54,260 bases of DNA from Saccharothrix sp. (GTDB lineage Bacteria > Actinomycetota > Actinomycetes > Mycobacteriales > Pseudonocardiaceae), in NCBI RefSeq assembly GCF_031180885.1, contig NZ_JAPSLK010000056.1, forward strand, positions 1 through 54,260, read 5' to 3'. The stretch's first letter is position 1. Each line of letters opens with the position of its first letter. The translations under genes and the position numbers were made by a program. Shown in pieces: positions 40,176 to 48,664 of the stretch. The notes under the pieces are model-generated. The model had not been told where the DNA came from. It was given only the letters and a program-made list of their open reading frames with translations, and ran no database searches.

Positions 40176-41018
40176 GTGCATACGGTGGCGGTGCTCAGCC
40201 TCAAGGGTGGCGTGGGCAAGACGACGGTCGCTTTGGGTCTCGCGTCGGCCGCGCTGCGGCGCGGTGTCCGGACGCTGGTCATCGACCTGGACCCGCAGTG
40301 CAACGCCACCTCGACGCTGGAGCCCGACGACACCGACGCGAGCATCTACGACGTCCTCCAGGAACCGACGGCGGAGAAGCTGCGCGCGGCGATCTCGACC
40401 AGCGCCTGGGGTGACGGCGTGGACGTGCTCTCCGGGTCCGAGGACGCCGAGCTGCTCAACCACCCCGACCCGGGCGAGTCCCGGCTGGGGCGGCTGCGCG
40501 AGGCGCTGCGGGTGCTGGCCGAGGAGGACGACGAGGAGCCCTACCAGCTCGTCCTGCTGGACTGCCCGCCGTCGCTGGGCCAGCTCACCCGCTCGGCTCT
40601 CGTGGCGGCGGACCGGGCGCTGCTGGTCACCGAGCCCACGATGTTCGCCGTGGCGGGCGTGCAGCGGGCGTTCGAGGCGGTCCAGGCCGAACGGGCGCAC
40701 AACGCGGACCTCCAGCCGCTGGGCGTGGTGGTCAACCGGGTCCGGCCGCGGTCGCACGAGCACCAGTTCCGCATCGACGAGCTGCGCGACATCTTCGGCC
40801 CGCTGGTGATGCCGGTGGCGCTGCCGGACCGGCTGGCGGTGCAGCAGGCGCAGGGCGCGTGCATGCCGATCCACGAGTGGGGCACCCCGGGCGCGCGCGA
40901 GGTGGCGCTGGCGTTCAACCTGCTGCTCGCCCGGATACTGCGGATCAGCCGCAGTCGGCGCCGTCCGGTGCACGAGGACTTCGACGACGAGGAGATCCAG
41001 GAGGCGGTGGAGGCGTGA
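40176..41018 (+). CDS. orphan ParA/MinD-type ATPase
   Basis: A 280-residue Walker ATPase. The deviant Walker A KGGVGKTT is at 10-17, with DLDPQCNATSTL, LLDCPPSLGQLTRSALVAADRALLVTEPTMFAV and a C-terminal MPIHEWGTPGAREVALAFNLLL. Such proteins position DNA or cargo by dimerising on DNA or membrane. No ParB or parS-like partner lies adjacent, so it is not the chromosome partition pair. GTG at 40176 with TAGGCT upstream is chosen. Its stop overlaps the LysE gene as GTGA. Confidence 0.92.
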   Translation: MHTVAVLSLKGGVGKTTVALGLASAALRRGVRTLVIDLDPQCNATSTLEPDDTDASIYDVLQEPTAEKLRAAISTSAWGDGVDVLSGSEDAELLNHPDPGESRLGRLREALRVLAEEDDEEPYQLVLLDCPPSLGQLTRSALVAADRALLVTEPTMFAVAGVQRAFEAVQAERAHNADLQPLGVVVNRVRPRSHEHQFRIDELRDIFGPLVMPVALPDRLAVQQAQGACMPIHEWGTPGAREVALAFNLLLARILRISRSRRRPVHEDFDDEEIQEAVEA

Positions 41019-41650
41019 GCACGACCGCGCTGCCGGCGTTCACGGTCGCCGCCCTGCTGCTCACCATCACGCCGGGGCTGGACACCATGATGCTGCTGCG
41101 CATGGTGCTCGGCGGCGGGCGCAAGGCCGGGATCGTCGGCGGGTTCGGCACCACGTTGGGCTGTGTGGTGTGGGGTGCGGCGAGCATCGCCGGGCTCACG
41201 GCGTTGCTGGTGGCGTCCCGCTTCGCCTACGACGTGGTCCGCTACGCGGGCGCGGCCTACCTGCTGTGGCTGGGCGGGTCGGCGCTGTGGAAGTCGTGGC
41301 GCGGGCGGAAGGTCGAGATCGCCGAAGACGTCCAGCAGATCACGCCGGGGCAGGCGTTGCGGGTCGGGTTCACGACGAACCTGCTCAACCCGAAGATCGG
41401 CGTGTTCTACCTGTCCCTGCTGCCGCAGTTCCTGCCCACAACCGGTGACACGACCGGGTGGGCCGCGCTGCTCGTCGGTGTCCACGTGGGGCTCGGGCAG
41501 GTGTGGCAGCTCGGTGTCGTGTGGCTGGCCGGACGGGCCGTGGTGGTGCTGACCAGGCCCCGCGTCCGGCGGTGGACGGAACGGCTGACCGCGTCCGTGC
41601 TGGTCGGCTTCGGCCTGAAGGTGGCGTTCGACACCGGTGCCCGAGGGTGA
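41015..41650 (+). CDS. LysE/RhtB-family exporter
   Basis: A 211-residue inner-membrane exporter with about six helices. Family marks are TITPGLDTMMLLRMVLGGGRKAGIVGGFG (N-terminal helix pair) and the central GFTTNLLNPKIGVFYLSLLPQFL motif. Substrates are amino acids or related small molecules. GTG at 41015 overlaps the ParA stop; the 3' end overlaps the Nei gene by 14 bp. The operon ParA-LysE-Nei-pyrD looks like compact housekeeping packing rather than one pathway. Confidence 0.93.
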   Translation: MSTTALPAFTVAALLLTITPGLDTMMLLRMVLGGGRKAGIVGGFGTTLGCVVWGAASIAGLTALLVASRFAYDVVRYAGAAYLLWLGGSALWKSWRGRKVEIAEDVQQITPGQALRVGFTTNLLNPKIGVFYLSLLPQFLPTTGDTTGWAALLVGVHVGLGQVWQLGVVWLAGRAVVVLTRPRVRRWTERLTASVLVGFGLKVAFDTGARG

Positions 41651-42431
41651 CACGGTCTTCCTGACCGGCCGGCGGCTGAACGAGGCGCTGGCCGGGAAGA
41701 CGCTGCTGCGCGCGGACCTCCGCCACCCGAAATTGTCCACTGTGGACCTCGCCGGGCGGGACGTCCGGGAGGTCGCGACGGTCGGCAAGCACATCCTCAC
41801 CCGGTTCTCCGGCGACCTCACGCTGCGCAGCCACCTGCGCATGGACGGCTCCTGGCACCTCTACCGGCCCGGCGAGCGCTGGAAGCGGCCGGGACACCAG
41901 GCGCGCGTGCTGCTGGAGGTGCCGGACCGGGTCGCGGTCGGGTTCAACCTGCACGACCTGGACCTGGTGCCCACCGACCAGGAGGACGCCCTCGTCGGCC
42001 ACCTCGGGCCGGACCTGCTGGGCGACTGGACCCCGGAGGCCGAGGCGGAGGCCGTGAGACGCCTCATGGCGCAGCCGGACCAGGAGATCGGCCAGGCGCT
42101 GCTGGACCAGCGGGTCATGGCCGGCGTCGGCAACGTCTACAAGTGCGAGGTGTGCTTCCTGATCGGGGCCTCGCCGTGGGCGAAGGTGTCCGATGTGGAT
42201 GCGGCCGAGGCCGTGCGGCTGAGCCGGAAGTTGTTGCTGGCCAACGCGAAGACACCGTTCCGCAACACCACCGGGATGGTGGGTCGCGGCAAGGAGTCCT
42301 GGGTGTACGGACGGGCGGGCCGGCCGTGCTTCCGCTGCGGTACGAAGGTCCGGCTGGCCGACCAGGGCGACGGCGTCCAGGAGCGGCCGACGTACTGGTG
42401 CCCGCGCTGCCAACCGGGGCCGATCGCTTAG
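41637..42431 (+). CDS. nei: Fpg/Nei-family DNA glycosylase-AP lyase
   Basis: A 264-residue base-excision enzyme. The catalytic N-terminus is M-P-E-G-D (the start Met is removed to expose Pro1, with Glu2), starting from GTG 41637. The H2TH region is MAQPDQEIGQALLDQRVMAGVGNVYKCEVCF, and a C-terminal zinc finger has CxxC...CxxC (CFRCGTKV..., WCPRC). GDTVFLTGRRL after the N-terminus resembles actinobacterial endonuclease VIII (Nei/Nei2), which removes oxidised pyrimidines, rather than MutM. It overlaps the LysE gene. Confidence 0.93.
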   Translation: MPEGDTVFLTGRRLNEALAGKTLLRADLRHPKLSTVDLAGRDVREVATVGKHILTRFSGDLTLRSHLRMDGSWHLYRPGERWKRPGHQARVLLEVPDRVAVGFNLHDLDLVPTDQEDALVGHLGPDLLGDWTPEAEAEAVRRLMAQPDQEIGQALLDQRVMAGVGNVYKCEVCFLIGASPWAKVSDVDAAEAVRLSRKLLLANAKTPFRNTTGMVGRGKESWVYGRAGRPCFRCGTKVRLADQGDGVQERPTYWCPRCQPGPIA

Positions 42432-42441
42432 AGTTACCGCC

Positions 42442-43461
42442 GTGGTCTACAAGAGCGTGGTGCGCAACGTCCTGTTCCGGATGCACGGTGGGGACGCGGA
42501 GCGCATCCACGAGACCACACTGCGGGCGCTGAGCGTCGTCAGCCCGCTGGCGAAGGCGGTCCGCCGCAAGCCCGCCGCCGAGCGCACCGTGTTCGGCGTG
42601 CGGTTCCCCAACCCGGTCGGCCTGGCCGCAGGCCTCGACAAGAACGGCCGCGCGCTGCCCGCGTGGGGTGCCCTGGGGTTCGGGTTCGTCGAGGTCGGCA
42701 CGGTGACCCGGCACGCCCAGCCGGGCAACCCCAAGCCGCGCCTGTTCCGCCTGCGCGACAGCGAAGCGATCATCAACCGGATGGGCTTCAACAACGACGG
42801 CGCGCTGGAACTGGCCAACCGCCTGGACCGGCTGGGACCGCTGTCGGTGCCGCTGGGCATCAGCCTGGGCAAGTCGAAGGTGACGCCGGTCGAGGAGGCC
42901 GTCGAGGACTACCGGGCGTCGCTGCGCGCCCTGTACCGGCACGGCGACTACTTCGCGGTCAACATCAGCTCCCCCAACACGCCCGGCCTGCGCAGCCTCC
43001 AGGACCGGGGCGCGCTCACCGAGTTGCTGTCCGCGCTGGAGCAGACGTCCGGCGAACTGGCCGGGTCGGGCAAGCGCAAGCCGCTGCTGGTCAAGATCGC
43101 GCCCGACCTGACCGACCAGGCGATCGCCGAGGTGCTGGAGGTGTGCGCGGCGCACGGCGTGACCGGCCTGATCGCCACCAACACCACCCTGTCGAGGGAC
43201 GGCATCGCGCCCGCCGACCAGGCCAAGGCGGCCGAGGCGGGCGGGCTGAGCGGGCGTCCGCTGGCGGTGCGGGCGCGTGAGGTCGTGCGGTTCGTGAGCC
43301 GGGAGACCGGCGGGAAGCTGCCGATCATCGGCGTGGGCGGGATCTTCGGCCCGGACGACGCCAAGGCCATGTTCGACGCGGGCGCGAGCCTCGTGCAGGT
43401 CTACACCGGGTTCATCTACGAGGGTCCGGGCATGGTGCGCCGGATCGTCAAGGCGCTCTAG
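42442..43461 (+). CDS. pyrD: dihydroorotate dehydrogenase (quinone), class 2
   Basis: A 339-residue FMN enzyme of pyrimidine synthesis. The N-terminal helical extension VYKSVVRNVLFRMHGGDAERIHETTLR anchors class 2 enzymes to the membrane and the quinone pool. FMN/substrate motifs are PVGLAAGLDKNG, EVGTVTRHAQPGNPKPRLFRL, NRMGFNNDG, VNISSPNTPGLRSLQ, LVKIAPDL, NTTLSRDG and IIGVGGIFGPDDA. GTG at 42442 with TAGAGT seven bases upstream is probably leaderless. Its stop codon overlaps that of the convergent uracil permease gene, which fits a shared pyrimidine theme. Confidence 0.97.
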   Translation: MVYKSVVRNVLFRMHGGDAERIHETTLRALSVVSPLAKAVRRKPAAERTVFGVRFPNPVGLAAGLDKNGRALPAWGALGFGFVEVGTVTRHAQPGNPKPRLFRLRDSEAIINRMGFNNDGALELANRLDRLGPLSVPLGISLGKSKVTPVEEAVEDYRASLRALYRHGDYFAVNISSPNTPGLRSLQDRGALTELLSALEQTSGELAGSGKRKPLLVKIAPDLTDQAIAEVLEVCAAHGVTGLIATNTTLSRDGIAPADQAKAAEAGGLSGRPLAVRAREVVRFVSRETGGKLPIIGVGGIFGPDDAKAMFDAGASLVQVYTGFIYEGPGMVRRIVKAL

Positions 43462-44708
43462 GGCTGGGCGGGGCGCGCGGCGCGCAGCCAGCGCATGATC
43501 GGGTGCAGGATCACCACGAGCAGCGAGCCCCACACCAGGCCGCCCAGTTCGAGGTCACCGAGCTTGAGGGTCAGGTCGCCGACGCCCGCCACCAGGGCCG
43601 CGCCGCCGACCAGGGCGTTGCCGGGGTTGGTCAGGTCGACCCGGTTGTCCATCCAGATCCGGACGCCGACCAGGCTGATCAGGCCGAGCAGGACCAGCGT
43701 CGCCCCGCCGACCACGCCCGCCGGGATGGTGGCCAGGGCGGCGGTCGCCTTCGGGGAGAACGCGAGGAGCATCGCGATCACGCCGGTCACCGCGTAGGCG
43801 GCCGTCGAGTACACCTTCGTCACGCCCATGACGCCGATGTTCTCCGAGTACGTGGTGGTGCCCGTGCCGCCGCCGAAGCCCGCGAACGTCGTGGACAGGC
43901 CGTTGGCGATGATCGAGTCGCCGACGCTGCCGTCCAGGTTGCGCCCGGTCAGCCCGCCGATCGCCTTGACGTGCCCGACGCTCTCCGCGACCAGCACGAT
44001 CACCACCGGCAGGACCAGCAGCGTCACGGACGGGCGCAGCTCGGGGGCGTGGAAGTCGGGCAGCCCGACCCACGCGGCGCGGCCCACGGCGTCGGTCTCG
44101 ACCACGCCGAGCACGAACCCCAGCACCCACCCGACGACCACGCCGAGCAGCACCGAGAACCGGAAGAACAGCCGCCGGCCCAGCACCCCGCACAGCAGGA
44201 TGATGCCCATCGTCACCACGGCGGGCAGCGGCTGCTCGGAGAACGAGTCCGTGGCGCGGTGCGACAGGTTGAGCCCGATGAGGATCACCACGGCGCCGGT
44301 CACCACCGGCGGCATGACGGACTCCAGCAGGCGGACGCCCAGCGCCTTGACCGCCACGCCCAGGATGATCACCAGCAGGCCGGCCGCGACCACGCCGCCG
44401 AGCTGCGCGGCCACGCCCTCGCTGCGCGCGGCCTCCAGCGGGGCGATGAACGCGAAGGACGCGCCGAGGTAGCTGGGGACGCGGTTGCGGGTGATGAGCA
44501 GGAAGAGCAGAGTGCCGAAGCCGGAGAAGAGCAGGGTGGTGCTGACGGGCAGACCGGTGGTGGCGGGGACGAGGATCGTGGCACCGGCCATGGCGGCCAG
44601 GTGCTGGGCACCGAAGCCGACGGTGAGCGGCCAGCTGAGCCGCTCCTCGGGCGCTATGGCGTCACCGTCGGTGGTGCGCCCATCGCCGTGCACGGTCCAC
44701 AACGCCAC
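43458..44708 (-). CDS. uracil/xanthine permease (UraA/NCS2 family)
   Basis: A 416-residue transporter with about 12-14 helices. NCS2 marks are FGAQHLAAMAGATILVPATTGLP, the QPLPA..TM segment, VAESVGHVKAIGGLTGRNLD and GFGGGTGTTTYSENIGVMGVTKVYS, in which the TTYSENIG motif points to uracil rather than xanthine. GTG at 44708 follows GGGGAGGG. It is convergent with pyrD and shares the four bases CTAG with it, so both stops are TAG. Uracil uptake next to pyrD suggests coordinated pyrimidine supply. Confidence 0.95.
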   Translation of the reverse strand: MALWTVHGDGRTTDGDAIAPEERLSWPLTVGFGAQHLAAMAGATILVPATTGLPVSTTLLFSGFGTLLFLLITRNRVPSYLGASFAFIAPLEAARSEGVAAQLGGVVAAGLLVIILGVAVKALGVRLLESVMPPVVTGAVVILIGLNLSHRATDSFSEQPLPAVVTMGIILLCGVLGRRLFFRFSVLLGVVVGWVLGFVLGVVETDAVGRAAWVGLPDFHAPELRPSVTLLVLPVVIVLVAESVGHVKAIGGLTGRNLDGSVGDSIIANGLSTTFAGFGGGTGTTTYSENIGVMGVTKVYSTAAYAVTGVIAMLLAFSPKATAALATIPAGVVGGATLVLLGLISLVGVRIWMDNRVDLTNPGNALVGGAALVAGVGDLTLKLGDLELGGLVWGSLLVVILHPIMRWLRAARPAQP

Positions 44709-44739
44709 TCAATGCCCTCCCCGGCGACCAGGCCGAACG

Positions 44740-44757
44740 CCGTTGTTCGACCAACGG
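44740..44757. promoter_or_regulatory. 18-bp inverted repeat upstream of the uracil permease gene
   Basis: CCGTTG-TTCGAC-CAACGG is a perfect six-base-arm dyad located 32-49 bp upstream of the permease start, where an operator would lie. The bound protein is unknown. The rest of the 243-bp divergent gap holds an AT-richer stretch (AGATAACGG, TGATAATCACACG) suited for promoters. Confidence 0.5.
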
Positions 44758-44951
44758 ATCGATCCTGCCACGCCATGTAGTGGACGAGGCCAGATAACGG
44801 TCTGATAATCACACGATTGCAGCAAGGGGTACCAGACCCGCTGCAGCTTCAGCCCAACTCGACTACGCAACGTGACCCAACGCCCGTTCGTGCGGATGGC
44901 CCCATCATGTCGTGGCCGGAACTTGACCTTCCAGCAGGGGGAGGCCGCAGG

Positions 44952-45884
44952 GTGGTCGACATGAGCGGCGACACCTTCCTCACCATCGGTGACCTGGCGC
45001 GACGGACCGGCCTGCCGGTGAAGACCGTCCGCTTCTACGCCGACCGCGGGATCGTGCCGCCCACCCACCGCGCCCCGACCGGCCACCGCCGCTTCGACCA
45101 CACCGCCGCGGCCCGCCTGGACCTCGTGCGGACGCTGCGCGAACTGGGCGTCGACCTGGCGACCGTCCGCCGCGTCCTGGACCGGGAGACCACCGTCGCC
45201 GAGGTCGCCGCCGCGCACGCCGACGCGCTGGACGCCCACCTGGCGGTGCTGGTGTTGCGGCGGGCGGTGCTGAGGTGGCTGGGCTCGAACCCCGAGGAGA
45301 TCGCTTTGGTGCACGAACTCGCCCTGCTGTCCGCCGACGCCCGCCGCCTGCTGGTGGCGGACTTCCTGGCGGATGTGTTCAACGGCCGTCCTGAAGTGGA
45401 GGGCATCGCGCGGACTCTGACTCCCGAACTGCCTGACGACCCGCAGCCCGCCCAGGTGGCGGCGTGGGTGGAGCTGGCCGAGCTGACCCGCGACCCGGGC
45501 TTCCGCGCCCTCCTGGCCCGCCTGGCGGCCCACTACGGGTTCGGTGGGGTGCGCGACGGGTTCGGCGGGCTGCGCGGCGACGGGACCGGCGGCGGGGTGG
45601 GCGGCAACGGGTCTGGTGGGCTGCGGCCGGACGTGGTGGCGGTGGTGCGCGACCGGGTCCGGCCGCTGCTGGGGACCGACCCGGCGTCACCCGAAGCGGG
45701 CACGGTGGTCGCGGAGATCACCCAGCGCTACGGCGACGAGGTGGCCGAACACCTCGAAGCCGCGAACGACCCCCGCCGCGAGCGCTACCTGACCCTGTTG
45801 GCCCTGATCAACGGCTGGGCCGAGCCGGAGAGCACGCGGGCCGAGCTGACCTGGTTCCTCGACGCACACCGCGCCCGGAACTGA
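44952..45884 (+). CDS. MerR-family regulator with a glycine-rich insertion
   Basis: A 310-residue regulator. The N-terminal winged HTH is typical (FLTIGDLARRTGLPVKTVRFYADRGIVPP, then GHRRFDHTAAARLDLVRTLRELGVDL). A coiled coil and a helical effector domain (about 130-310) follow. Between about 197 and 225 there is a striking Gly-rich stretch (FGGVRDGFGGLRGDGTGGG) that is absent from ordinary MerR proteins. GTG at 44952 is chosen because GGGGGAGG sits seven bases upstream; ATG at 44961 is the alternative. The ligand is unknown. Confidence 0.9.
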   Translation: MVDMSGDTFLTIGDLARRTGLPVKTVRFYADRGIVPPTHRAPTGHRRFDHTAAARLDLVRTLRELGVDLATVRRVLDRETTVAEVAAAHADALDAHLAVLVLRRAVLRWLGSNPEEIALVHELALLSADARRLLVADFLADVFNGRPEVEGIARTLTPELPDDPQPAQVAAWVELAELTRDPGFRALLARLAAHYGFGGVRDGFGGLRGDGTGGGVGGNGSGGLRPDVVAVVRDRVRPLLGTDPASPEAGTVVAEITQRYGDEVAEHLEAANDPRRERYLTLLALINGWAEPESTRAELTWFLDAHRARN

Positions 45885-45916
45885 CCGCGAACGCTTCCCC
45901 ACGACACGCCGGAGAT

Positions 45917-45959
45917 CTGTCGGTGCCCCGTGCGATGATCGAGTCGGGGGCCGGAGGCC
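45917..45959 (+). promoter_or_regulatory. dispersed promoter element, copy C
   Basis: CTGTCGGTG (45917) is followed at a 17-base offset by GATGAT (45934) and then GGGGGCCGGAGGCC (45946-45959). It lies 33 bp past the MerR stop and points toward the convergent pspM gene. It is the most diverged of the three copies. Confidence 0.55.
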
Positions 45960-45964
45960 ACGCC

Positions 45965-46125
45965 CGAGCCGCCGAAACCACGCCCCAGCCGCCAACGCCG
46001 CACGCCCACGCAGCCAAGGCCAGGCCCGAGTCGCCGACGCGCACGTCCGAGCCGCCGAAGCAGGCCCCAGCCGCCGAGACCGCACGCCCGCGCAGCCAAC
46101 GCCAGGCCGAGCAGCGAGCCGCCAA
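45965..46125. repeat. about 83-bp imperfect tandem duplication
   Basis: The segment beginning CGAGCCGCCGAAACCACG (45965) is repeated as CGAGCCGCCGAAGCAGG (46048). Both continue with CCCCAGCCGCC, CGCACGCCC, CGCAGCCAA and GCCAGGCC in the same order. It fills the gap between promoter copy C and the pspM stop. No separate gene is seen in this 281-bp gap. Confidence 0.85.
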
Positions 46126-46165
46126 CCGACCGCACGAGCCGGGGCCGGGTCCAGCGGGACCGGGC

Positions 46166-46966
46166 TCAGGTCCAGCGGGACAGGTCTCGCATTGCCGAGG
46201 CCAGGCCGGCCAGGTGGTCGGTCGCCTCCCCGAGCACCTGCCGCGGGTTGGACGCCGTGCTCTCCGCCAGCACCCGCCCCGCCGCCGCCACCAGCCCGCA
46301 GTAGCCGTCGACGCCCTCGTCCAACTGCACCCGCAGCCGCCGCACGCCCTCCACCAGCGGACCGCGGTCCAGCGGCGGGGCCGTGTCACGCGCCCGTTCC
46401 ACCGCCTGCAACTGGTGCGACACCGCGCGCAGCGCGGACGCCGCCTCCGCACCGGTCGCCCGCGCCTGCGCGACCGACTCGGTGGGCACGGACGTCAGCG
46501 CCGCCGAGTCGAGCTGGTGCAGCAGCTCACGCAGCGTGTCCTCGGCGTCCTCCAGGCGCTCCATCGGCGCACGGGCCGCCGACGACCGGGCCGGCAGCGG
46601 CGTGCGCACCGGGGCGATCGCGAGCTGTTGCCGGGCCGCGTCGATCTCGCGCATCTTGCCGCGCGTGCGCAGCGCCAGCACGCCCGTCGCCGCCGCGCCG
46701 CCGAACGCCACCACGGCGACCGCCGGGTGGATGCCCACCGCGATGGCCAGGCCGCCGACGACGGTGAGCAGCGTCAGCACGATCAGCCAGAACGTGAGCG
46801 CGCGGCTCGACCGGTTGTAGCGCCGGTCGAGCTTCGCGCGCGGGTCGTTCCACGCGGCGATCCGCCGTTTGACCTGGTCCGCGAGTTGACCTTGCAGCTG
46901 GGCGCCGACGAACTGGGCGATCTCGCCCGCCGCCTTCCGTGCGGGGTGCTCCATCGCGGACCCCAC
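46166..46966 (-). CDS. pspM: phage-shock envelope stress membrane protein PspM
   Basis: A 266-residue membrane protein. A helical N-terminus (1-50) precedes two close membrane spans (about 58-76 and 78-97) and a long alpha-helical, probably coiled C-terminal half (112-266). By position directly after pspA and by topology it matches Rv2743c (PspM) of M. tuberculosis, the membrane partner that binds PspA in mycobacteria. GTG at 46966 is two bases after the pspA stop; an ATG at 46954 is possible. No pspN follows, because the next gene is on the opposite strand. Confidence 0.88.
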   Translation of the reverse strand: MGSAMEHPARKAAGEIAQFVGAQLQGQLADQVKRRIAAWNDPRAKLDRRYNRSSRALTFWLIVLTLLTVVGGLAIAVGIHPAVAVVAFGGAAATGVLALRTRGKMREIDAARQQLAIAPVRTPLPARSSAARAPMERLEDAEDTLRELLHQLDSAALTSVPTESVAQARATGAEAASALRAVSHQLQAVERARDTAPPLDRGPLVEGVRRLRVQLDEGVDGYCGLVAAAGRVLAESTASNPRQVLGEATDHLAGLASAMRDLSRWT

Positions 46967-46968
46967 GC

Positions 46969-47841
46969 TCAGCCCTGGCTCGCGGGCGGGTTCTGCTGCG
47001 CCTGCTGCGAACCCTGTGCACCCTGGGTCTGGGCCTGCTGCACGCGCTGCGCGATCTCCTGCTGGATGCTCGCCGCCGCGCTCTGCGACTGCCCGCTGGT
47101 CACCTCACCGGCGACCTGGCCACCGCGCATGGACGCCCGGATCTGCTCCAGCCGCGACGAGCCCGCCATCTGGGTGGTCGACTGCTGGACCTCCAGCATC
47201 CGGCCCTGCACCGAGTTCTGCGCCAGCTCCGCGGACCCGAGCGCCGTGGTGTAGCGCTTCTCGATCTTGTCGCGGATCTCGTCCAGCGACGGCGTGTTGC
47301 TCGGCGCGGCCAGCTCGGTCATCTGGCGCAGCGACGCGGAGACCTGCTCCTGCATCTTCGCCTGCTCCAGCTGCGAGAGCAGCTTGGTGCGCTCGGCGAG
47401 CTTCTGCTGCAGCACCATCGCGTTGCGCTCGACCGCCGCCTTGGCCTGCTGCGCGGCCTGCAGCGACTGGTCGTGCAGCGTCTTGAGGTCCTCGATGCTC
47501 TGCTCGGCGGTCACCAGCTGGGTCGCGAACGACTGGGCGGCGTTCTCGAACTCCTGCGCCCGCTGCTCGTCGCCCTTGGCCCGCGCCTCGTCGGCCAGGA
47601 CGAGCGCCTGGCGCGCGGACGCCTGGAGCTTCTCGACCTCACCGAGCTGCCGGTTGAGCTTCATCTCCAGCTGGCGCTGGTTGCCGATCACGGCGGCAGC
47701 CTGCTGCGACAGGGCCTGGTGCTGCCGCTGCGCCTCCTCGATGGCCTGCTGGATCTGCACCTTCGGGTCGGCGTGCTCGTCGATCTTGGACGAGAACGCC
47801 GCCATGAAGTACTTCCACGCCTTCACGAAAGGGTTGGCCAT
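46969..47841 (-). CDS. pspA: phage shock protein A homologue (PspA/IM30)
   Basis: A 290-residue peripheral membrane ESCRT-III-like coiled-coil protein that stabilises stressed membranes. The N-terminal amphipathic helix (MANPFVKAWKYFMAAFSSKIDEH) binds lipid. Long coiled coils follow, with DPKVQIQQAIEEAQRQHQALSQQAAAVIG and RNAMVLQQKLAERTKLLSQLEQAKMQEQV, and a Gln/Ala-rich tail. It equals the mycobacterial 35-kDa antigen Rv2744c. It has a sigma-E-type promoter 50-76 bp upstream and is separated from clgR by a hairpin, so stress can raise it independently. Confidence 0.95.
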   Translation of the reverse strand: MANPFVKAWKYFMAAFSSKIDEHADPKVQIQQAIEEAQRQHQALSQQAAAVIGNQRQLEMKLNRQLGEVEKLQASARQALVLADEARAKGDEQRAQEFENAAQSFATQLVTAEQSIEDLKTLHDQSLQAAQQAKAAVERNAMVLQQKLAERTKLLSQLEQAKMQEQVSASLRQMTELAAPSNTPSLDEIRDKIEKRYTTALGSAELAQNSVQGRMLEVQQSTTQMAGSSRLEQIRASMRGGQVAGEVTSGQSQSAAASIQQEIAQRVQQAQTQGAQGSQQAQQNPPASQG

Positions 47842-47890
47842 CTCCTACGCCTGCCTTCTCCGCACTTCCCTGGCTCGCGCTCGTGACTGG

Positions 47891-47917
47891 CAACGACCCG
47901 GTGCCGGTGTTGGTTCC
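47891..47917 (-). promoter_or_regulatory. sigma-E-type (ECF) promoter of pspA
   Basis: On the minus strand GGAACC (47917-47912) and CGTTG (47895-47891) fit the mycobacterial SigE pattern GGAAC-N18-GTT exactly. The start site would fall about 40 bases before the pspA ATG. SigE control of the clgR-psp region is known in M. tuberculosis; here the match is sequence-based only. Confidence 0.75.
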
Positions 47918-48118
47918 ATCGTGTCAGTTGTCCGGTGCCGCTTCCACCGACCTGGGGAGATATCCGGGTTCACCCTGAGTCACCCCTGAAACTTCGGCGT
48001 CGACATGGTCATCCTGCCGCTCCGGTGCCCGGGTGGACGCGGCGACCCCGCCCGCGGTTGCCAACTCGTTGCAGTGTGACGAAACCCATGCTCAAGCGCA
48101 GCGCCGGCGCGCATGCGA

Positions 48119-48151
48119 CGAAGCCGAGTCGGTGGACCCGACCCGGCTTCG
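48119..48151 (-). terminator. hairpin terminator between clgR and pspA
   Basis: CGAAGCCG (48119-48126) pairs with CGGCTTCG (48144-48151), and AGTCGG with CCGAC(C) extends the stem. It begins 16 bp after the clgR stop. The remaining 48152-47842 stretch (about 310 bp) holds only this hairpin and the pspA promoter. Confidence 0.8.
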
Positions 48152-48166
48152 CGAACAACGCTCGAC

Positions 48167-48589
48167 TTACGCCGCCACCACGGCGCCGCGCGGCTCGATC
48201 GACGTGGACAGCCGGTGCGTGAGCATCGGCTGGATGCGCAGATCGGACAGGTCGTTGCCGATGACGGTGGGCACCAGCGTGCCGCCCTCGAGGCTCGGCG
48301 CGGTCGGACGCTGGGTCCGCTCGGCCAGCTCCGCGGGCGTGGGCACCGGCTGCGTCACCGCGCCGATGTCCGACGCGACGAGGTGCAACAGCTCCGACAG
48401 GGGCAGGTCCAACGCCTCGCAGATGGCGGCCAGCAGCTCGCTGGACGCCTCCTTGCGGCCACGCTCCACCTCGGACAGGTACCCCAGGCTGACGCGGGCG
48501 GTCCTGGAGACCTCGCGCAGCGTGCGGCGTTGGGTGGTGCGGGCATGGCGGAGCCGATCACCGATCGCCTCGCGTAGCAGCACGGTCAT
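48167..48589 (-). CDS. clgR: XRE-family stress regulator ClgR
   Basis: A 140-residue activator of clp protease and psp genes in actinobacteria. The HTH is LREAIGDRLRHARTTQRRTLREVSRTARVSLGYLSEVERGRKEASSELLAAICEAL (about 4-59). The C-terminus ends in the small apolar sequence AVVAA, like the Clp-protease degron of ClgR relatives, so the protein is probably short-lived. ATG at 48589 follows AAGGAGG; the frame is open upstream but that part lacks similarity. A ClgR box lies in its own promoter region. Confidence 0.95.
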   Translation of the reverse strand: MTVLLREAIGDRLRHARTTQRRTLREVSRTARVSLGYLSEVERGRKEASSELLAAICEALDLPLSELLHLVASDIGAVTQPVPTPAELAERTQRPTAPSLEGGTLVPTVIGNDLSDLRIQPMLTHRLSTSIEPRGAVVAA

Positions 48590-48664
48590 CGCGCGCCTCC
48601 TTCCGGCCGGCCGTGCCACCACGTTACCGACCCGTCCCGTCGACGGGCAGTGACTTCGGTGCAC

